Positions 24,358 through 33,185 of a stretch of DNA of 40,549 bases are shown one piece after another. Source of the DNA: CAIZGX01 sp964385405 (GTDB taxonomy: Bacteria > Bacteroidota > Bacteroidia > Flavobacteriales_D > Sanyastnellaceae); NCBI GenBank assembly GCA_964385405.1, contig CAYLOT010000023.1:1-40549 (forward strand), read 5' to 3'. Numbering within the stretch: the stretch's first letter is position 1; every line of letters begins with the position of its first letter. The notes below the pieces were generated by a model. The model had not been told where the DNA came from and made no database searches. It saw only the letters and a list, made by a program, of their open reading frames with translations. The translations under genes and the position numbers were made by a program.

Positions 24358-25143
24358 TTATCCTTTCATTTTAGAAACTATCTCTTCAGGAAGGTAATCG
24401 AAAAACGTATCGCCACGCAATCCCATGCGCAAACATTCCAATGGAATGGTTTCATTCTCTGCAATGTTTCCAAGGTTTACATTCGCTCCGCAATGTTTAA
24501 TGAAATAAACTTGCTGTGCTTTTTTCGGTGCTTCCCAGATAATATCGTTTCCGTTGATTTTGGAAAGGATCTTATTGATAAGCATGACGTGTGCCTGACC
24601 GCTTGGACGATAGATTCCAACTGTTCCGCTTTCACGCGCCTCTGCGATAACTTTCCATGAACCTGCATCAAGTTCCGCTTGCATCATTTTAATCCATTTC
24701 GCCGGACTAATTAAGATGCCCTCTTCTTTAGATCCCACTTCAGAAAGAACGCGATAGTCTTTTGCAAATTCAGTAATAAGGGCGCATTTCTTTTTGTGAT
24801 CGAGAGCCATGCTTCCATCAGATACCTCAACCGTATCTAATCCAAGACTATCAACAAACTTTCTGTATTTATCTAATTCGCCTCGAACATAGCAAGCTTC
24901 GAAAAGTGTACCTCCAAGATAAACTTTAATCTTAGCATCGTGGTACAGTTTTACTTTTTCTTTGACTTGGGTTGAAAATACAGAAGTTCCAAATCCAAGC
25001 TTAACAAGGTCGATATATTCAGCGCTGCTCGCAATCATGTCTTCTGCTTGACGAAGCGAGATACCTTTGTCCATAACCATGGTAAGACCGTGCTGACGTT
25101 CTTTCTTTTCGCGGTTAGGCAGGTGGCTAAGTTGAATGTTCAT
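24358..25143 (-). CDS. Phosphosulfolactate synthase family protein (ComA-like)
   Basis: A 261-residue TIM-barrel protein of the ComA family, which adds sulfite to phosphoenolpyruvate to give phosphosulfolactate. Conserved text: TMVMDKGISLRQAEDMI (about 21-37), YIDLVKLGFGTSVF (43-56), KVYLGGTLFE (73-82), TVEVSDGSMAL (105-115), and LSEVGSKEEG (133-142). In methanogens the product leads to coenzyme M; related proteins in plants (HSA32) have other roles. No ComB, ComC or later step is in the window. A link to sulfonate or sulfonolipid chemistry in Bacteroidota is possible but inferred. It heads the minus-strand run comA, rhodanese, DedA, aroE. Confidence 0.9.
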   Translation of the reverse strand: MNIQLSHLPNREKKERQHGLTMVMDKGISLRQAEDMIASSAEYIDLVKLGFGTSVFSTQVKEKVKLYHDAKIKVYLGGTLFEACYVRGELDKYRKFVDSLGLDTVEVSDGSMALDHKKKCALITEFAKDYRVLSEVGSKEEGILISPAKWIKMMQAELDAGSWKVIAEARESGTVGIYRPSGQAHVMLINKILSKINGNDIIWEAPKKAQQVYFIKHCGANVNLGNIAENETIPLECLRMGLRGDTFFDYLPEEIVSKMKG

Positions 25144-25159
25144 AGTTTGAAATTTTGTG

Positions 25160-25167
25160 CGAATATC
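25160..25167 (-). promoter_or_regulatory. Possible -7 box of the comA operon
   Basis: On the minus strand GATATTCG matches TAnnTTTG at 6 of 8 positions, 16 nt before the ATG at 25143. Weak. Confidence 0.2.
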
Positions 25168-25170
25168 GGT

Positions 25171-25201
25171 TAAAATTACTTAGTGTGAAAATTACACTAA
25201 G
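25171..25201 (-). terminator. Probable terminator overlapping the TPR gene stop
   Basis: A perfect 8-bp stem CTTAGTGT/ACACTAAG (25194-25201 with 25179-25186) has a 7-nt loop. On the minus strand it is followed by TAATTTTA. The TPR gene's TAA stop lies partly within the stem-loop. The T tract is broken, so termination may be partial. Confidence 0.55.
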
Positions 25202-26598
25202 CCCAGGTCGCTTTTTAATTGAATGTAAAACGGTAATTGAAGAATTTTCGGGTAGTACTCCTCTAATTCTGAAAGTTGTGAATGGTCGTTTTGCATGAGG
25301 AAATGCAAGAGTTCTTGCGCATCTTGAATTTTCCCCAACTCAATCAAGTACACCGCTCTGCGGAAGCCAATATCTGGATTCGATAGATGAACCAAAGTAG
25401 CATCGAGCATAATCTCCAAAGCTTTCTCATTGTTCCCTAATTTGAAAAACGCATCGGCCAAGGCCATCCAAGTTTCTTCGTTTTCAGGGAATTCCTTAAT
25501 GAGTTTTTCTCCCAATGAAATGGCGTCATCGAATCGCTCCATTTTCACCAATACTTCCATTTTGTATATGGCGTAATCTGGATTCTTCGACTCGAGGTCT
25601 ATGGCTTTGTCAAGAAAAGGAATGGCTTCTGCTAGTTTCCCTTGCAGATCCATAACTACCCCAATTCCCAAATAAGCATCGGCCCAGTATTCGTCGGTCT
25701 CAATACTCTTGTGATAGTAGAAAAGTGCTTTATCGTAATCATTCAATTTCTCGAAGCATTCTCCAACGTGACAAAAAATTGGAGCCTGAGGAGGTTCATA
25801 AACATAAGATTCCTCAAGAACTTCCAACGCTTCAGCATATTTTTCTAATTTGAAAAGAGCGTGCGCTTTGTTGTAATAAGCCGGAGCGAAATCGCTTTGA
25901 ATGGCCAGGCAATAATCGTAAGCTTCAATAGATTCTTCTGAGCGATCTAGTTTTTGAAAAGCGTTGCCCAGGTTATACCAAGCGGCGAAGCTATACGGAT
26001 GCTCATCTATGAATTGTTGGAAATACATAGCGCAAACGGCAGGTAATCCGGCCAATTCAAAACAAAAAGCAATTTCGTAAAGAAGGGTTTCATTCTCAGG
26101 ACTGCGTTCGATTCCTTTTTTTAGTGTGTCGATCGCTTTTTCATACTGCTCGAGGTTCTCATATTCCAAAGCAATCTCTAAATACACATCGTCGATCTCT
26201 TCCTCCGAGCAAATCTGTAGCGCTCGCTTGTAATATTGTATGGCCTTGTTGTGCTCGCGCAATTGGCTGTATACAGCAGCCATGGTCAATAGCATTTCTT
26301 CGTTGTTCGGCTCGAACTTCTCCAAAACTTTCAGTCGAGAAAGCGCCTTAGACAATTGACCAATACCGGAAAGAAGTTGAACTTCTTTGATAATCAGTGC
26401 TGTGTTATCTGGAAATAAAGAATACGCGTATTCGAGAGCCTTAATGGCTTTTTGGTAACTTAAATTGGCTTGGTACCCGTCGATAATTGCTTCGAGTTGT
26501 TCTACATCGAAGTAATACGATTCATTTAGCTGAATCATCTGTTCGAATCGCGAGATGAGGTCGCCGGTGTTGTGGTAATCTGATGGGTCTTCGCTCAT
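25192..26598 (-). CDS. Cytoplasmic TPR-repeat protein
   Basis: A 468-residue protein built almost wholly of tetratricopeptide repeats. At least ten can be seen, for example NLSYQKAIKALEYAYSLFPD (from about 50), REHNKAIQYYKRALQI, EQYEKAIDTLKKGIERSPEN, DRSEESIEAYDYCLAIQSD, NDYDKALFYYHKSIETDE, GKLAEAIPFLDKAIDLESKN and GNNEKALEIMLDATL. There is no signal peptide or membrane helix, so a cytoplasmic scaffold is expected. Binding partners cannot be told. A stem-loop at its 3' end separates it from comA. Confidence 0.9.
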   Translation of the reverse strand: MSEDPSDYHNTGDLISRFEQMIQLNESYYFDVEQLEAIIDGYQANLSYQKAIKALEYAYSLFPDNTALIIKEVQLLSGIGQLSKALSRLKVLEKFEPNNEEMLLTMAAVYSQLREHNKAIQYYKRALQICSEEEIDDVYLEIALEYENLEQYEKAIDTLKKGIERSPENETLLYEIAFCFELAGLPAVCAMYFQQFIDEHPYSFAAWYNLGNAFQKLDRSEESIEAYDYCLAIQSDFAPAYYNKAHALFKLEKYAEALEVLEESYVYEPPQAPIFCHVGECFEKLNDYDKALFYYHKSIETDEYWADAYLGIGVVMDLQGKLAEAIPFLDKAIDLESKNPDYAIYKMEVLVKMERFDDAISLGEKLIKEFPENEETWMALADAFFKLGNNEKALEIMLDATLVHLSNPDIGFRRAVYLIELGKIQDAQELLHFLMQNDHSQLSELEEYYPKILQLPFYIQLKSDLGLV

Positions 26599-26620
26599 TG
26601 AATAATTTCAGAGTTCATGT

Positions 26621-26628
26621 CAAAAATA
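26621..26628 (-). promoter_or_regulatory. Putative -7 box of the TPR gene
   Basis: On the minus strand TATTTTTG matches TAnnTTTG exactly, 22 nt before the ATG at 26598. The AT-rich context lowers certainty. Confidence 0.45.
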
Positions 26629-26652
26629 ACCAATAATTCGCGGGGTTCCCGA

Positions 26653-27342
26653 TTAATATTTGAACACGTAATACACGAGTTTAATGTACTCGTTGAAGGT
26701 TGTAATGAGCCCCTCTTCAAATGTCCACCACGACTCGGCTTTAAAGTCCTTGGTTTCAGTGCCGAAGAAATGCACGACTATTCCTTTTTCTTGAAATTTT
26801 TCACCAAAAACCAGATGCATCCGACGCAAATGAAAATCACTGCTCACAACGGAAATTTCTTTCAAATTACGATTTGTACAATAAGCCAAGATGTCTTCCG
26901 ATTCTTCATAGGTACTGGTTGCTTTTCCAAGCACCGCTATGCGTGAAGAATCTACCCCGTTTTCAATCATGCATGTTCTCGTTAAATCAGCGGTGGTGTA
27001 ATACAGTCCCATTGCGCGCATTTCATTCAACGTGTCACCACCGCCAGTGCAAAGGAATTGGGCATTCGGAAATTCTTGTGCAAGCCTTGCAGCTCCTTTT
27101 CCGCGTTCGTATCCGTTTCCACCTAAAACAAAAAATGTTTGGTTGGAAGGAGTAACAGCGCTCGATTCGGCAACCGTTAGAAAGTGCCCAATTCCACCTA
27201 ATATAGCATGGCGATATATGAATACTGAAAGGAAAAAGGCGAGAGTAAGGGCTAGAGCGAGGTACTTCCAAATACGTCCAATCTGTCTGAGCGTGGGCAG
27301 CGAGCGGAAATAAGTGTATGTCTGATTCTGGTGAATGTTCAC
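26653..27342 (-). CDS. YdcF/SanA-like (DUF218) membrane protein
   Basis: A 229-residue protein with one membrane helix (about 27-45: YLALALTLAFFLSVFIY) and a DUF218 domain. Domain marks are TFFVLGGNGYERGKGAARLA (69-88), FLCTGGGDTLNEMRAMGLYY (about 95-114), a STYEESEDILAYC helix, and SSDFHLRRMHLVF (about 167-179). SanA, YgjQ and ElyC of this family affect envelope barrier function or peptidoglycan precursors. The only plausible start is GTG 27342, since the next Met is past residue 100. It is the last gene of the long operon, 11 nt after the preceding stop. Confidence 0.85.
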   Translation of the reverse strand: MNIHQNQTYTYFRSLPTLRQIGRIWKYLALALTLAFFLSVFIYRHAILGGIGHFLTVAESSAVTPSNQTFFVLGGNGYERGKGAARLAQEFPNAQFLCTGGGDTLNEMRAMGLYYTTADLTRTCMIENGVDSSRIAVLGKATSTYEESEDILAYCTNRNLKEISVVSSDFHLRRMHLVFGEKFQEKGIVVHFFGTETKDFKAESWWTFEEGLITTFNEYIKLVYYVFKY

Positions 27343-27353
27343 TTCAACAATAT

Positions 27354-28214
27354 TTACACTAAGGTAATATTTTCACCTAGCATTTTCGAATAGTCGGAGT
27401 TTGATTCTAAATTCAATGCTTCGTGAACGGCGTCGAGTTCCGATTTTTTCATCTCGAAATTATTCTGATAAGCCGTTGTATTGAACCATTCCATTGCAGC
27501 AGCGGTAGAGATTTCAAATCGATTCGAAACACGGAAGATATTTTCCTTGTCGCTCATGAAGGTTTCACAACGTTCATTCATCAGCTGCAATACTTTTTGA
27601 ATGGCTTCACTTTTTTGATCAATTGCGTTGTTGTTTGCAACAGCTACGAATCCGCACCAAGGTGCATGAAATGTATCTAAGAAACACAGCAGTCCTTTTT
27701 TTACGGAAGGAATAGACGTGTACTTTTCCCAATAGAAATAATCGGTGTCGCGGTTTTTTAGACTTTGAATGGCGTTGTTCAAGTTGGCAACTTCCACATA
27801 TTGATCATCTGCCGGATGGAACCCCAGCTGCTTCGCGTGAATGCGCGCCATAAGATGAGAACCCGATCCCTTGCGAGAGATGGCGTATTTTCTTGTGTGA
27901 CTTGAAGTAATCTTCGGGGTGTCTGCGTAACCGCCGTATATGCCCCAGGTAAGTGGAGTCTTCGTATAGACTTTCACAATGCGAGCATCGAGTCCGCGAT
28001 GAAACGCGCTTACAAATCCTTCCGTGAGCATAAGGGCAACATCGAGGTCGCCTTCTTGCAGCGCTTCAGTCATAACGCCTGTTCCTCCGGCGAAGTAGGT
28101 CCATGACACTTGAACATTCAATGCACTGAAAACATCTTGCTCCAATGCAAGTTGCCAAGGTAAGTTGAAGTGTTCGGGAACACCCCCAATACGTAACGTA
28201 ATTTTATCTTTCAT
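27354..28214 (-). CDS. Substrate-binding-protein fold (NMT1/THI5-like) without signal peptide
   Basis: A 286-residue protein resembling ABC-type solute-binding proteins of the NMT1/THI5 and SsuA group: LRIGGVPEHFNLPWQLALE (about 7-25), YFAGGTGVMTEALQEGDLDV (about 40-59), MLTEGFVSAF, and SRKGSGSHLMARIHAKQLGF near 113-132. It begins MKDKITLRI, with neither signal sequence nor lipobox, so it should stay in the cytoplasm. No permease or ATPase gene is near. Cytoplasmic enzymes with this fold exist (MqnA, MqnD, THI5), so an enzymatic or ligand-sensing role is more likely than import. Spacing to the VWA gene is 1 nt. Confidence 0.8.
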   Translation of the reverse strand: MKDKITLRIGGVPEHFNLPWQLALEQDVFSALNVQVSWTYFAGGTGVMTEALQEGDLDVALMLTEGFVSAFHRGLDARIVKVYTKTPLTWGIYGGYADTPKITSSHTRKYAISRKGSGSHLMARIHAKQLGFHPADDQYVEVANLNNAIQSLKNRDTDYFYWEKYTSIPSVKKGLLCFLDTFHAPWCGFVAVANNNAIDQKSEAIQKVLQLMNERCETFMSDKENIFRVSNRFEISTAAAMEWFNTTAYQNNFEMKKSELDAVHEALNLESNSDYSKMLGENITLV

Positions 28215-28215
28215 T

Positions 28216-30303
28216 TTAGTAACTGCCGTTCCACTTCCTCAGGAACCACTCAATGCTGAGCAACGACAAAAGTGAAACTAAAAGAGGCGCCCAATCTATG
28301 AGTTCTCTCACTTTTTTCTCTTCGAAAGAAACGCTTGTGATTTCTTTTCGACTTTTAATTTCGTTCACGAGCTCATCAAGCGCTGTTGCATTGAATCGTT
28401 TTCCGTTGGTGCTGGAAGACAATTGTTCTAACAATTGGAAGTCTGCAATTGTTCTTGACGTTTCCACTGAAATGTTGTTCACGCTGAATCCGCCCGACTT
28501 TGTAAATTCAGTTGTCCCGTTGAAAGCCTTGGCTGTGTATGAATACGCGCCAGGAGGAAGCAATCCTGCATTCAATTGATAGCCCGTGTTGGAAGGCGAG
28601 AATTGAAAAGATTGTGTTGAATTATCTGGATATTTCAGTTCGAAATTCACTTGCTGATTTAAAACAGGCATGAAGCTTTCATCGTACAATTCGGCGTTGA
28701 AAAAGACCAATTCATTTTCAGCGAAATTCTTTTTGTGTTGAATTCGGAACTTCTCTTTGTTCTCTTTCACACCAATGAATTGGGCGCTCTGTTGAATAAA
28801 TGAATGGAAGATTTGGTGCGACTCTTCCATTTGATACAATGCCACTTTCCATCTCCAAATTCCTTCTCCACATAGCACGGCAACTCGGTGTTCCGGAGTT
28901 CCTCCGAATCCCATAAGTGGAACATCGGTTGCGATTTTTCCAACACGTTGAGTGAGCAAAGCTTGCACTTCAGGTGCAACTGCATAATTGCCGAAAGGCA
29001 CCGCTAATGGCGGAAGTAGGGGCAGGGCTTGTGTGAATTCATTCGACAAAGAGAAGTAACTAAATGAAGGATTCATCGAAGCATTGATGTCTGAAAGTTT
29101 CGACTGATATCCGTTCAGCGAGAAGCCTCCGTTTAATGCATTGAATGTGTTGAAGTCGTTTTGCGCACCGAGTATAAACCAGCAGGGGATTTTCGATTTA
29201 AAGGCTTCTTGCACTACGTTGTTTCCTCTTCCACCCAATGCCGGAATTTGATAAGCAATGAGCATGTCGAACTTGTTCACGTTGTCTGTAAACTGATCAA
29301 CGGTTTGAACCGTTACTTCATAATTTTCTTGAAGCCGAAGTGCCTCAGCAATGGCAGTGATATCGGGATGCGGAGCGTTCGCAAGAATCAATACTTTTTG
29401 TCTGTTGTCAATGACTTCGATGTATACTTGCTCGGTGTTGTTCCGAACATTGTCTTCGTTGTCTATGGCTTGAATGGTAATGGTGTAAGCATGAATTCCT
29501 ACTTGATCGGCAGGTAAGGAAAATTCTGCATTTTTGAATTCTCTTTCTGAGATGAAACTCACACTTTGCGATGTCAGTTGAACTCCGTTTTTCGAAACAG
29601 TAATGACCGTGCTGGCTCCTTGCGCTTTTCTTCCTTCTATATTTAAACGAATAGGGAAGTTGTTTCCGAGGTAGGCAATTTTGTTCGCGCTAACGTTCGA
29701 GATGAGTAAGTCGCGATGAAGGGTGGTGTCTCCCAAACCAACTGTAAAAACGGGGATGTTGAGTTGTTTCAAGTTGGAAACCGGATGCGGACCTTTGTTG
29801 TAAAGTCCGTCAGATGCAATGATCAAAGCCGACAGGTTTCTTCCGCTGAAACGCGCGTCTAATGCACGTTGTAATTTTCCGAAGTGCGTTATCTGATCGG
29901 AAAAGGTAGCATCGGTTCCGCTTGAAACTTCATCTCCGAAAAGCAGGGGAACTACTTCGTAATCGGTTCCTAATTTTTCGGAAAGACCTTTCCAATTATT
30001 TAAAAAAGTTGTTCGAACCTCATTCGAGTCTTTGGCAGAAACAACAGACTGACTATTGTCTAGTGCTATAACCACGACGGGTTTTTCAACGCGTGTTTCA
30101 ATGGTTTCAAGAAGCGGTTGGAACAACAACAGAGCAAGCAACGAAACAACAAGGAATCGCATGCTTGCAAGTAGAATCTTAAATTGACGTGACCAAGACT
30201 CTTTCGATTTGCCGAAAAAGTAAAGTGCCATAGCGTAGGCCAATCCTACCCAAACACATAGGCTCAAAAGCCATGGAGATGCTTGAGTGATTAAGTGCGC
30301 CAT
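28216..30303 (-). CDS. Membrane protein with von Willebrand A-like domain
   Basis: A 695-residue protein with two N-terminal membrane helices (about 11-29 and 44-62) and one near the C-terminus (about 668-687). After the second helix comes a VWA-like domain with a metal-site motif DNSQS (82-86) and a later IIASDGLYNKG segment near 160. The middle has beta-rich Ig-like parts (NKIAYLGNNFPIRLNIEG) and an amidotransferase-like segment around 305-400 (KVLILANAPHPDITAIAEAL). This resembles BatA-type large membrane proteins of Bacteroidota, whose biochemical role is unknown. It lies 3 nt after fabG and 1 nt before the next gene. Confidence 0.85.
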   Translation of the reverse strand: MAHLITQASPWLLSLCVWVGLAYAMALYFFGKSKESWSRQFKILLASMRFLVVSLLALLLFQPLLETIETRVEKPVVVIALDNSQSVVSAKDSNEVRTTFLNNWKGLSEKLGTDYEVVPLLFGDEVSSGTDATFSDQITHFGKLQRALDARFSGRNLSALIIASDGLYNKGPHPVSNLKQLNIPVFTVGLGDTTLHRDLLISNVSANKIAYLGNNFPIRLNIEGRKAQGASTVITVSKNGVQLTSQSVSFISEREFKNAEFSLPADQVGIHAYTITIQAIDNEDNVRNNTEQVYIEVIDNRQKVLILANAPHPDITAIAEALRLQENYEVTVQTVDQFTDNVNKFDMLIAYQIPALGGRGNNVVQEAFKSKIPCWFILGAQNDFNTFNALNGGFSLNGYQSKLSDINASMNPSFSYFSLSNEFTQALPLLPPLAVPFGNYAVAPEVQALLTQRVGKIATDVPLMGFGGTPEHRVAVLCGEGIWRWKVALYQMEESHQIFHSFIQQSAQFIGVKENKEKFRIQHKKNFAENELVFFNAELYDESFMPVLNQQVNFELKYPDNSTQSFQFSPSNTGYQLNAGLLPPGAYSYTAKAFNGTTEFTKSGGFSVNNISVETSRTIADFQLLEQLSSSTNGKRFNATALDELVNEIKSRKEITSVSFEEKKVRELIDWAPLLVSLLSLLSIEWFLRKWNGSY

Positions 30304-30306
30304 AGC

Positions 30307-31053
30307 TTACATGTGCATACCGCCACAAACGTGAAGCGTTTGTCCGGTAACATATGAACTTAAATCAGATGCTAAGTAAAGTGTTGTGTTGGCAATGTCT
30401 GTAGGAGTTCCGCCGCGCTTCAAGGGAATAGTCTCTCTCCATTCTTGAACCACTTTTGGATCTAACTTTTCAGTCATTTCAGTTTCAATGAATCCAGGAG
30501 CAATGGCGTTGCAGCGAATGTTGCGAGAACCCAATTCTTGCGCAACGCTTTTCGTGAATCCGATCATACCTGCTTTCGATGCAGCGTAGTTCGCTTGTCC
30601 AGCATTTCCAGTAACGCCAACAATAGAGGTCATGTTAATGATTGAACCGCTGCGTGCTTTCAACATAGGCTTAATTACCGCTTTCGTTAAGTTGAAAACA
30701 GATTTCAAGTTCACACGAAGTACTTCGTCCCATTGCTCTTCGCTCATGCGCATAAGCAACGTGTCGCGTGTGATACCCGCGTTGTTCACTAAGATATCTA
30801 CGGTGCCGAATTCAGCAACCACTTCGTCTACCAATGCTTGCGCAGCGTTGAAATCTGCAGCATCGCTTTTATATCCTTTTGCTTTCACACCTTTCGCAGC
30901 CAATTCGGCTTCGAATGCGCGTGCTTTTTCGTCAGATGATGCGTAGGTGAATGCGATAGTTGCACCTTGATCGGCGAAAACTTCAGCAATTCCTTTTCCT
31001 ATTCCGCGAGATGCGCCAGTAATGATAGCGACTTTTCCTTCTAATAATTTCAT
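30307..31053 (-). CDS. fabG: 3-oxoacyl-[acyl-carrier-protein] reductase
   Basis: FabG reduces 3-oxoacyl-ACP with NADPH in fatty acid elongation. The 248-residue short-chain dehydrogenase has the cofactor motif GASRGIG (13-19), NNAG (90-93), and the catalytic Ser143, Tyr156 and Lys160 (SIINMTSIVG and ANYAASKAG). IAPGFIETEMTEKL and GQTLHVCGGMHM at the C-terminus are typical of true FabG rather than other reductases. It is in the middle of a long envelope-related operon rather than a fab cluster. The start is 12 nt after the preceding stop. Confidence 0.95.
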   Translation of the reverse strand: MKLLEGKVAIITGASRGIGKGIAEVFADQGATIAFTYASSDEKARAFEAELAAKGVKAKGYKSDAADFNAAQALVDEVVAEFGTVDILVNNAGITRDTLLMRMSEEQWDEVLRVNLKSVFNLTKAVIKPMLKARSGSIINMTSIVGVTGNAGQANYAASKAGMIGFTKSVAQELGSRNIRCNAIAPGFIETEMTEKLDPKVVQEWRETIPLKRGGTPTDIANTTLYLASDLSSYVTGQTLHVCGGMHM

Positions 31054-31065
31054 GATAAACTGTTT

Positions 31066-31851
31066 TTACAAATCTACTGCTTCTGCAATTAATTCAGCAA
31101 TGTCTTTCACTGCTATGGTATGCTCTTGTTCGAAGTGCTTCACACCATCGGTCATCATGGTGTTGCAAAACGGACATCCGGTTGCGATAACACTCGGCTT
31201 CACCGCCAACGCGTCTTCTGTGCGTTCAACGTTCACTTCTTTGTTTCCTTTTTCGGCTTCTTTAAACATTTGTGCACCGCCAGCACCACAACACAGTCCG
31301 TTGGTTTTGCAACGTTTCATTTCAACCAGTTCCGCATCGAGTGCTTGTATCAATTGGCGAGGAGCTTCGTACTCTCCGTTTCCTCTTCCGAGGTAACACG
31401 GGTCGTGGAAGGTGATTTTCTTTCCTTTGAATTCTCCGCCTTCAATCTTCAATTTCCCGGTATTCAACAAATCTTGAATGAGCTGGGTGTGGTGAACCAC
31501 TTCATAGTTTCCACCCAATTCAGGATATTCATTTTTTAACGTGTTGAAGCAATGCGGGCATCCGGTTACGATCTTCTTCACTTCGTATGCATTCAAAACA
31601 CTGATGTTTTGCATGGCCATCATTTGGAAGAGGAATTCATTTCCTGCGCGCTTTGCAGGATCTCCTGTGCATGATTCTTCAGAACCTAAAATTGCAAACG
31701 AGGTATTGGTGTGGTGAAGAATTTTTGCGATGGCCTTGGTAATTTTCTTTGCGCGGTCGTCGAAGCTTCCAGCACATCCCACCCAAAAAAGCACTTCGGG
31801 TGTTGTTCCTTCGGCCATGCATTCGGCCATTGTACGTATCTTGAAATCCAT
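31066..31851 (-). CDS. CCG-domain Fe-S protein (HdrB-like electron carrier)
   Basis: About 261 residues with two cysteine-rich CCG domains, as in HdrB, GlpC and LutA. Domain one has WVGCAGSFDDR, ESCTGDPAKRAG and TGCPHCFN; domain two has FHDPCYLGRGNGEYE, LCCGAGGAQMF and ATGCPFCNTMM. Such domains bind a noncubane or 4Fe-4S cluster and carry electrons in disulfide or lactate oxidoreductases. The partner is surely the next-door membrane Fe-S protein. I use ATG 31851 (MDFKIRTMAE); the longer frame from 31884 would overlap the upstream gene by 23 nt. Substrate and electron acceptor are unknown. Confidence 0.9.
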   Translation of the reverse strand: MDFKIRTMAECMAEGTTPEVLFWVGCAGSFDDRAKKITKAIAKILHHTNTSFAILGSEESCTGDPAKRAGNEFLFQMMAMQNISVLNAYEVKKIVTGCPHCFNTLKNEYPELGGNYEVVHHTQLIQDLLNTGKLKIEGGEFKGKKITFHDPCYLGRGNGEYEAPRQLIQALDAELVEMKRCKTNGLCCGAGGAQMFKEAEKGNKEVNVERTEDALAVKPSVIATGCPFCNTMMTDGVKHFEQEHTIAVKDIAELIAEAVDL

Positions 31852-31861
31852 GTTGTTCGAA

Positions 31862-33157
31862 TTATTCGTTTGTCCAGTCTGCACGGTTCATAGCGCTCAT
31901 TGCCCATGGCGCTCCGTTGTTCTCAACGTTGTTGAACATAGAGGTAATGCTATCGGGCGATTTAGATTCTTCCATGATTAAATATCTGCGAAGGTCTACA
32001 AGCACTTCCATGGGGTTAATGTTAATGGGGCAAGCATCTGCGCAAGCGTTGCAAGTTGTGCATGCCCAAACTTCTTCTTCCGAAATGTAGTCGCGAATTA
32101 AACTCTTTCCATCATCTACCCAAACGCCTTTGTTTGCTGCCTTGGCATTTCCAATTTCTTCCATGCGATCGCGAACGTCCATCATTACTTTTCTTGGAGA
32201 AAGTAATTTTCCTGTTTGATTTGCAGGACAAACTGAAGTACATCTTCCGCATTCGGTACAAGAATAGGCGCTTAAAAGTTGTGTGCGTTTTAAATCTGAA
32301 ACATCTTTCACTCCAAAGCGAGTGAATTCAACGGGCTCTACTGATGCATTCGGATCGAGCATAAGTTTCACCTCGTTGGTAACGGCTTTATCGTTCGATA
32401 AATTTCCAGGCGATTGCAACTTGCTGAAATAGGTTGTTGGAAAGGCAAGAAGAATGTGTAAATGTTTTGAATAGGAGAGGTAAACAATGAATCCAAGAAT
32501 ACCTACTATGTGGAACCACCAGCAGAAATGGCTAAGACCTTCCAACGCTCCAGTTGATAAGGGCTTTAAGAACGGTTGTGAAATCTGACTCACCCAGAAC
32601 GAAGGCACACGCGCAGGTGTTGCACTGCGAACAGTAAGAATGCTATCGGCTGCGTTCATGATTAAGAACGCCTTCATTAAAAGAATTTCAGTAAACAGAA
32701 TAATGTTAGCGTCGCGTCTTGGCCATTGCTTTATTTCAGGAGATTGGAAACGCTTGATCTTTCCAAAATTTCTACGAATAAGAAAAATAGCGCATGCGAT
32801 GATTACCAATCCAGCGAGCACTTCAAACAGATTAATTAATAGTCTATAGTAACCTCTAAATCCAATGAAAGAGCGATGCTCACCTGTAAGTCCGTCTACG
32901 ATTATTTCAATCAGTTCAATATTGATGATGACAAAACCAACATATAGAATAAGGTGCATTAATGCCACGAACGGACGCGAAAACATTTTACCTTGACCGA
33001 AAGCCACGAGTATCATGATTTTTAGTCGTTCGCCTTTGCGGTCGGTTTCAGGACCTTTTTGTCCGAGGAGAATGTTCCCCTTAACAAATTCATATCTTTT
33101 GAAGATGAAGAATCCAGCGACTGCCAGTAATAATGCGAATATGATTTGAGAGATCAT
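31862..33157 (-). CDS. Membrane Fe-S oxidoreductase subunit (NarI/HdrE-like plus two 4Fe-4S clusters)
   Basis: A 431-residue protein with an N-terminal membrane part of five or six helices (about 5-20, 62-85, 108-127, 152-172, 212-230) containing histidines suited to b-type heme, and a cytoplasmic ferredoxin-like domain. The two cluster motifs are CTECGRCTSVCP (300-311) and CTTCNACADACP (366-377), each C-x2-C-x2-C-x3-C. With the CCG protein downstream this forms an HdrDE or GlpC-like unit that would pass electrons between a cytoplasmic donor and the quinone pool. The pair recurs in Bacteroidota; the donor is not known. Confidence 0.9.
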   Translation of the reverse strand: MISQIIFALLLAVAGFFIFKRYEFVKGNILLGQKGPETDRKGERLKIMILVAFGQGKMFSRPFVALMHLILYVGFVIINIELIEIIVDGLTGEHRSFIGFRGYYRLLINLFEVLAGLVIIACAIFLIRRNFGKIKRFQSPEIKQWPRRDANIILFTEILLMKAFLIMNAADSILTVRSATPARVPSFWVSQISQPFLKPLSTGALEGLSHFCWWFHIVGILGFIVYLSYSKHLHILLAFPTTYFSKLQSPGNLSNDKAVTNEVKLMLDPNASVEPVEFTRFGVKDVSDLKRTQLLSAYSCTECGRCTSVCPANQTGKLLSPRKVMMDVRDRMEEIGNAKAANKGVWVDDGKSLIRDYISEEEVWACTTCNACADACPININPMEVLVDLRRYLIMEESKSPDSITSMFNNVENNGAPWAMSAMNRADWTNE

Positions 33158-33185
33158 GAATGATTTCGATTTTTAAATTGAAGAA

